Below, piece after piece: positions 47,930 to 48,233 of a stretch of 48,233 bases of DNA. Source of the stretch: Fibrobacter succinogenes (GTDB lineage Bacteria > Fibrobacterota > Fibrobacteria > Fibrobacterales > Fibrobacteraceae); assembly GCA_902768325.1 (NCBI GenBank), contig CACXKY010000003.1, positions 1-48,233 of the forward strand, written 5' to 3'. A program made the translations under genes and the position numbers. Every line of letters starts with the position of its first letter. Positions within the stretch are counted from its first letter, which is position 1. The notes under the pieces were generated by a model that was not told where the DNA came from, searched no databases, and was given only the letters and a program-made list of their open reading frames with translations.

Positions 47930-47958
47930 GCCCAATAATTCCGTTGGCGATAAAATGT

Positions 47959-47970
47959 GCAATATATTGC
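47959..47970. promoter_or_regulatory. Operator-like site 1 upstream of the HipBS gene
   Basis: GCAATATATTGC is a 12-bp palindrome in the context AAATGTGC...TTGCTTG, 30 bp before the start codon at 47929. On the minus strand its TATATTGC overlaps a possible -7 box. Confidence 0.55.
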
Positions 47971-48020
47971 TTGTTCTTGCTGTAAAATGCATTTTTTATG
48001 GGGGATTGTCAACGAAATGT

Positions 48021-48032
48021 GCAAAATATTGC
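48021..48032. promoter_or_regulatory. Operator-like site 2 upstream of the HipBS gene
   Basis: GCAAAATATTGC repeats site 1 with one change and the same flank AAATGTGC. The centres are 62 bp apart, about six helical turns, a spacing that would put both on the same DNA face. A TTGACA word on the minus strand lies between the two sites. Confidence 0.5.
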
Positions 48033-48048
48033 GTGTTTTGACTTTTGT

Positions 48049-48064
48049 GGGGGAGGTCTCCCCC
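48049..48064. other. Hairpin GGGGGAG-GT-CTCCCCC
   Basis: A 7-bp perfect stem with a 2-nt loop occurs in the 304-bp non-coding stretch 47930-48233. The surrounding sequence to about 48130 has the look of an intergenic repeat; a 66-residue open frame crosses it (47998-48198) but shows no protein-like features. Confidence 0.4.
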
Positions 48065-48141
48065 TACTTGCTGCCTTGGCTGTGCCATCCAAGTCTTCCA
48101 GCACCCCTTCTAACGGGCCCTCAGGCGCCGGCTTGAGCCTG

Positions 48142-48177
48142 CCCCGGATTTATTCCGGGGTAACACCCCGGCTTTTT
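48142..48177 (+). terminator. Terminator with competing upstream hairpin
   Basis: CCGGGGT (48155-48161) and ACCCCGG (48165-48171) form a 7-bp stem followed by CTTTTT, a rho-independent terminator on plus. The same CCGGGG can instead pair with CCCCGG at 48142-48147. The two stems exclude each other, as in an attenuator. Confidence 0.6.
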
Positions 48178-48200
48178 CATATCGGTGCGCGTCGCTAATT

Positions 48201-48228
48201 ATCATTTTGCCAATGTTGGCAAAATGAT
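48201..48228. repeat. 28-bp palindrome at the window end
   Basis: ATCATTTTGCCAA (48201-48213) and its complement (48216-48228) have a TG centre. The TTGGCAA half-word is shared with the palindrome at 47268-47290 on the other side of the HipBS gene. Confidence 0.6.
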
Positions 48229-48233
48229 TAAGC

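Noticed and set aside
47998-48198. 66-residue open frame on plus
   Set aside because: Composition follows hairpins and repeat-like DNA; no start signal or protein features; it overlaps operator-like and terminator sequences.
1-48233. tRNA, rRNA, transposase or prophage genes
   Set aside because: None was recognised by eye; a covariance-model and profile search would be needed to exclude small RNA genes fully.

Overview
The window reads as a chromosomal segment from a Fibrobacterota bacterium (Fibrobacter or a close relative). The reasons are two TIGR02147-family proteins (a family first defined from large paralog sets in Fibrobacter and Bdellovibrio), many outer-membrane-type lipoproteins, secreted proteins with T9SS-like sorting domains, CBM11- and NPCBM-like modules, plant-polysaccharide esterases of CE1 and CE2 type, and Bacteroidetes-like TAnnTTTG promoter boxes. 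This assignment is inferred from gene content; no rRNA or tRNA gene was seen. Coding density is very high and most neighbours overlap by 1 to 4 bases (TAATG or ATGA).

Layout. 1-2831: the 3' end of a MoxR ATPase, a possible tiny lipoprotein, purA and a Crp/Fnr regulator. 2888-10708: an envelope block (PASTA protein, TPR lipoprotein, LolB/DUF4292-like lipoprotein, a very large secreted M6-peptidase-like protein whose zinc motif is degenerate, and a SUMF1-fold lipoprotein). 10755-15172: an NlpE-like lipoprotein overlapping a LytTR response regulator, an enlarged signal peptidase I and an Ig-like lipoprotein. 15193-19863: an exonuclease-DinG helicase followed by an XPB-type helicase-associated-domain protein without ATPase motifs. 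19860-22816: a c-type cytochrome diverging from a CE2-like esterase across only 26 bp, then a membrane diguanylate cyclase. 22824-25842: a lipoprotein and the first TIGR02147-lipoprotein pair. 25890-31634: an isoprenoid/housekeeping operon (ispA-like, dxs, TrmH-type methyltransferase, pyrF, TPR-like membrane protein). 31685-33456 (minus): a TPR protein and an MCE/MlaD protein. 33555-43985: M18 aminopeptidase, then a cell-surface glycan block (GtrA, UGM-like flavoprotein, three multi-pass glycosyltransferase-like proteins, one carrying an NPCBM domain) with the second TIGR02147-lipoprotein pair embedded between paralogous transferases. 44128-45641: two Bat-type TPR proteins. 45654-47104 (minus): a CE1-type esterase with a late frameshift. 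47390-47929 (minus): a HipB-HipS-like fusion without its kinase, surrounded by palindromes.

The strongest candidate for an undescribed system is the TIGR02147-lipoprotein pair. It occurs twice, each time as a GTG-initiated cytoplasmic helical protein whose final Gln-Gly-Gly codons also form the ribosome-binding site (CAGGGAGG) of an overlapping, unrelated lipoprotein gene. Other points of interest are the HipBS orphan with paired operator-like sites, the pseudo-peptidase, degenerate heptamer arrays that close all six frames between genes, a repeat element read through by the BatC-like gene, and -7 boxes so close to start codons that leaderless transcripts are likely.
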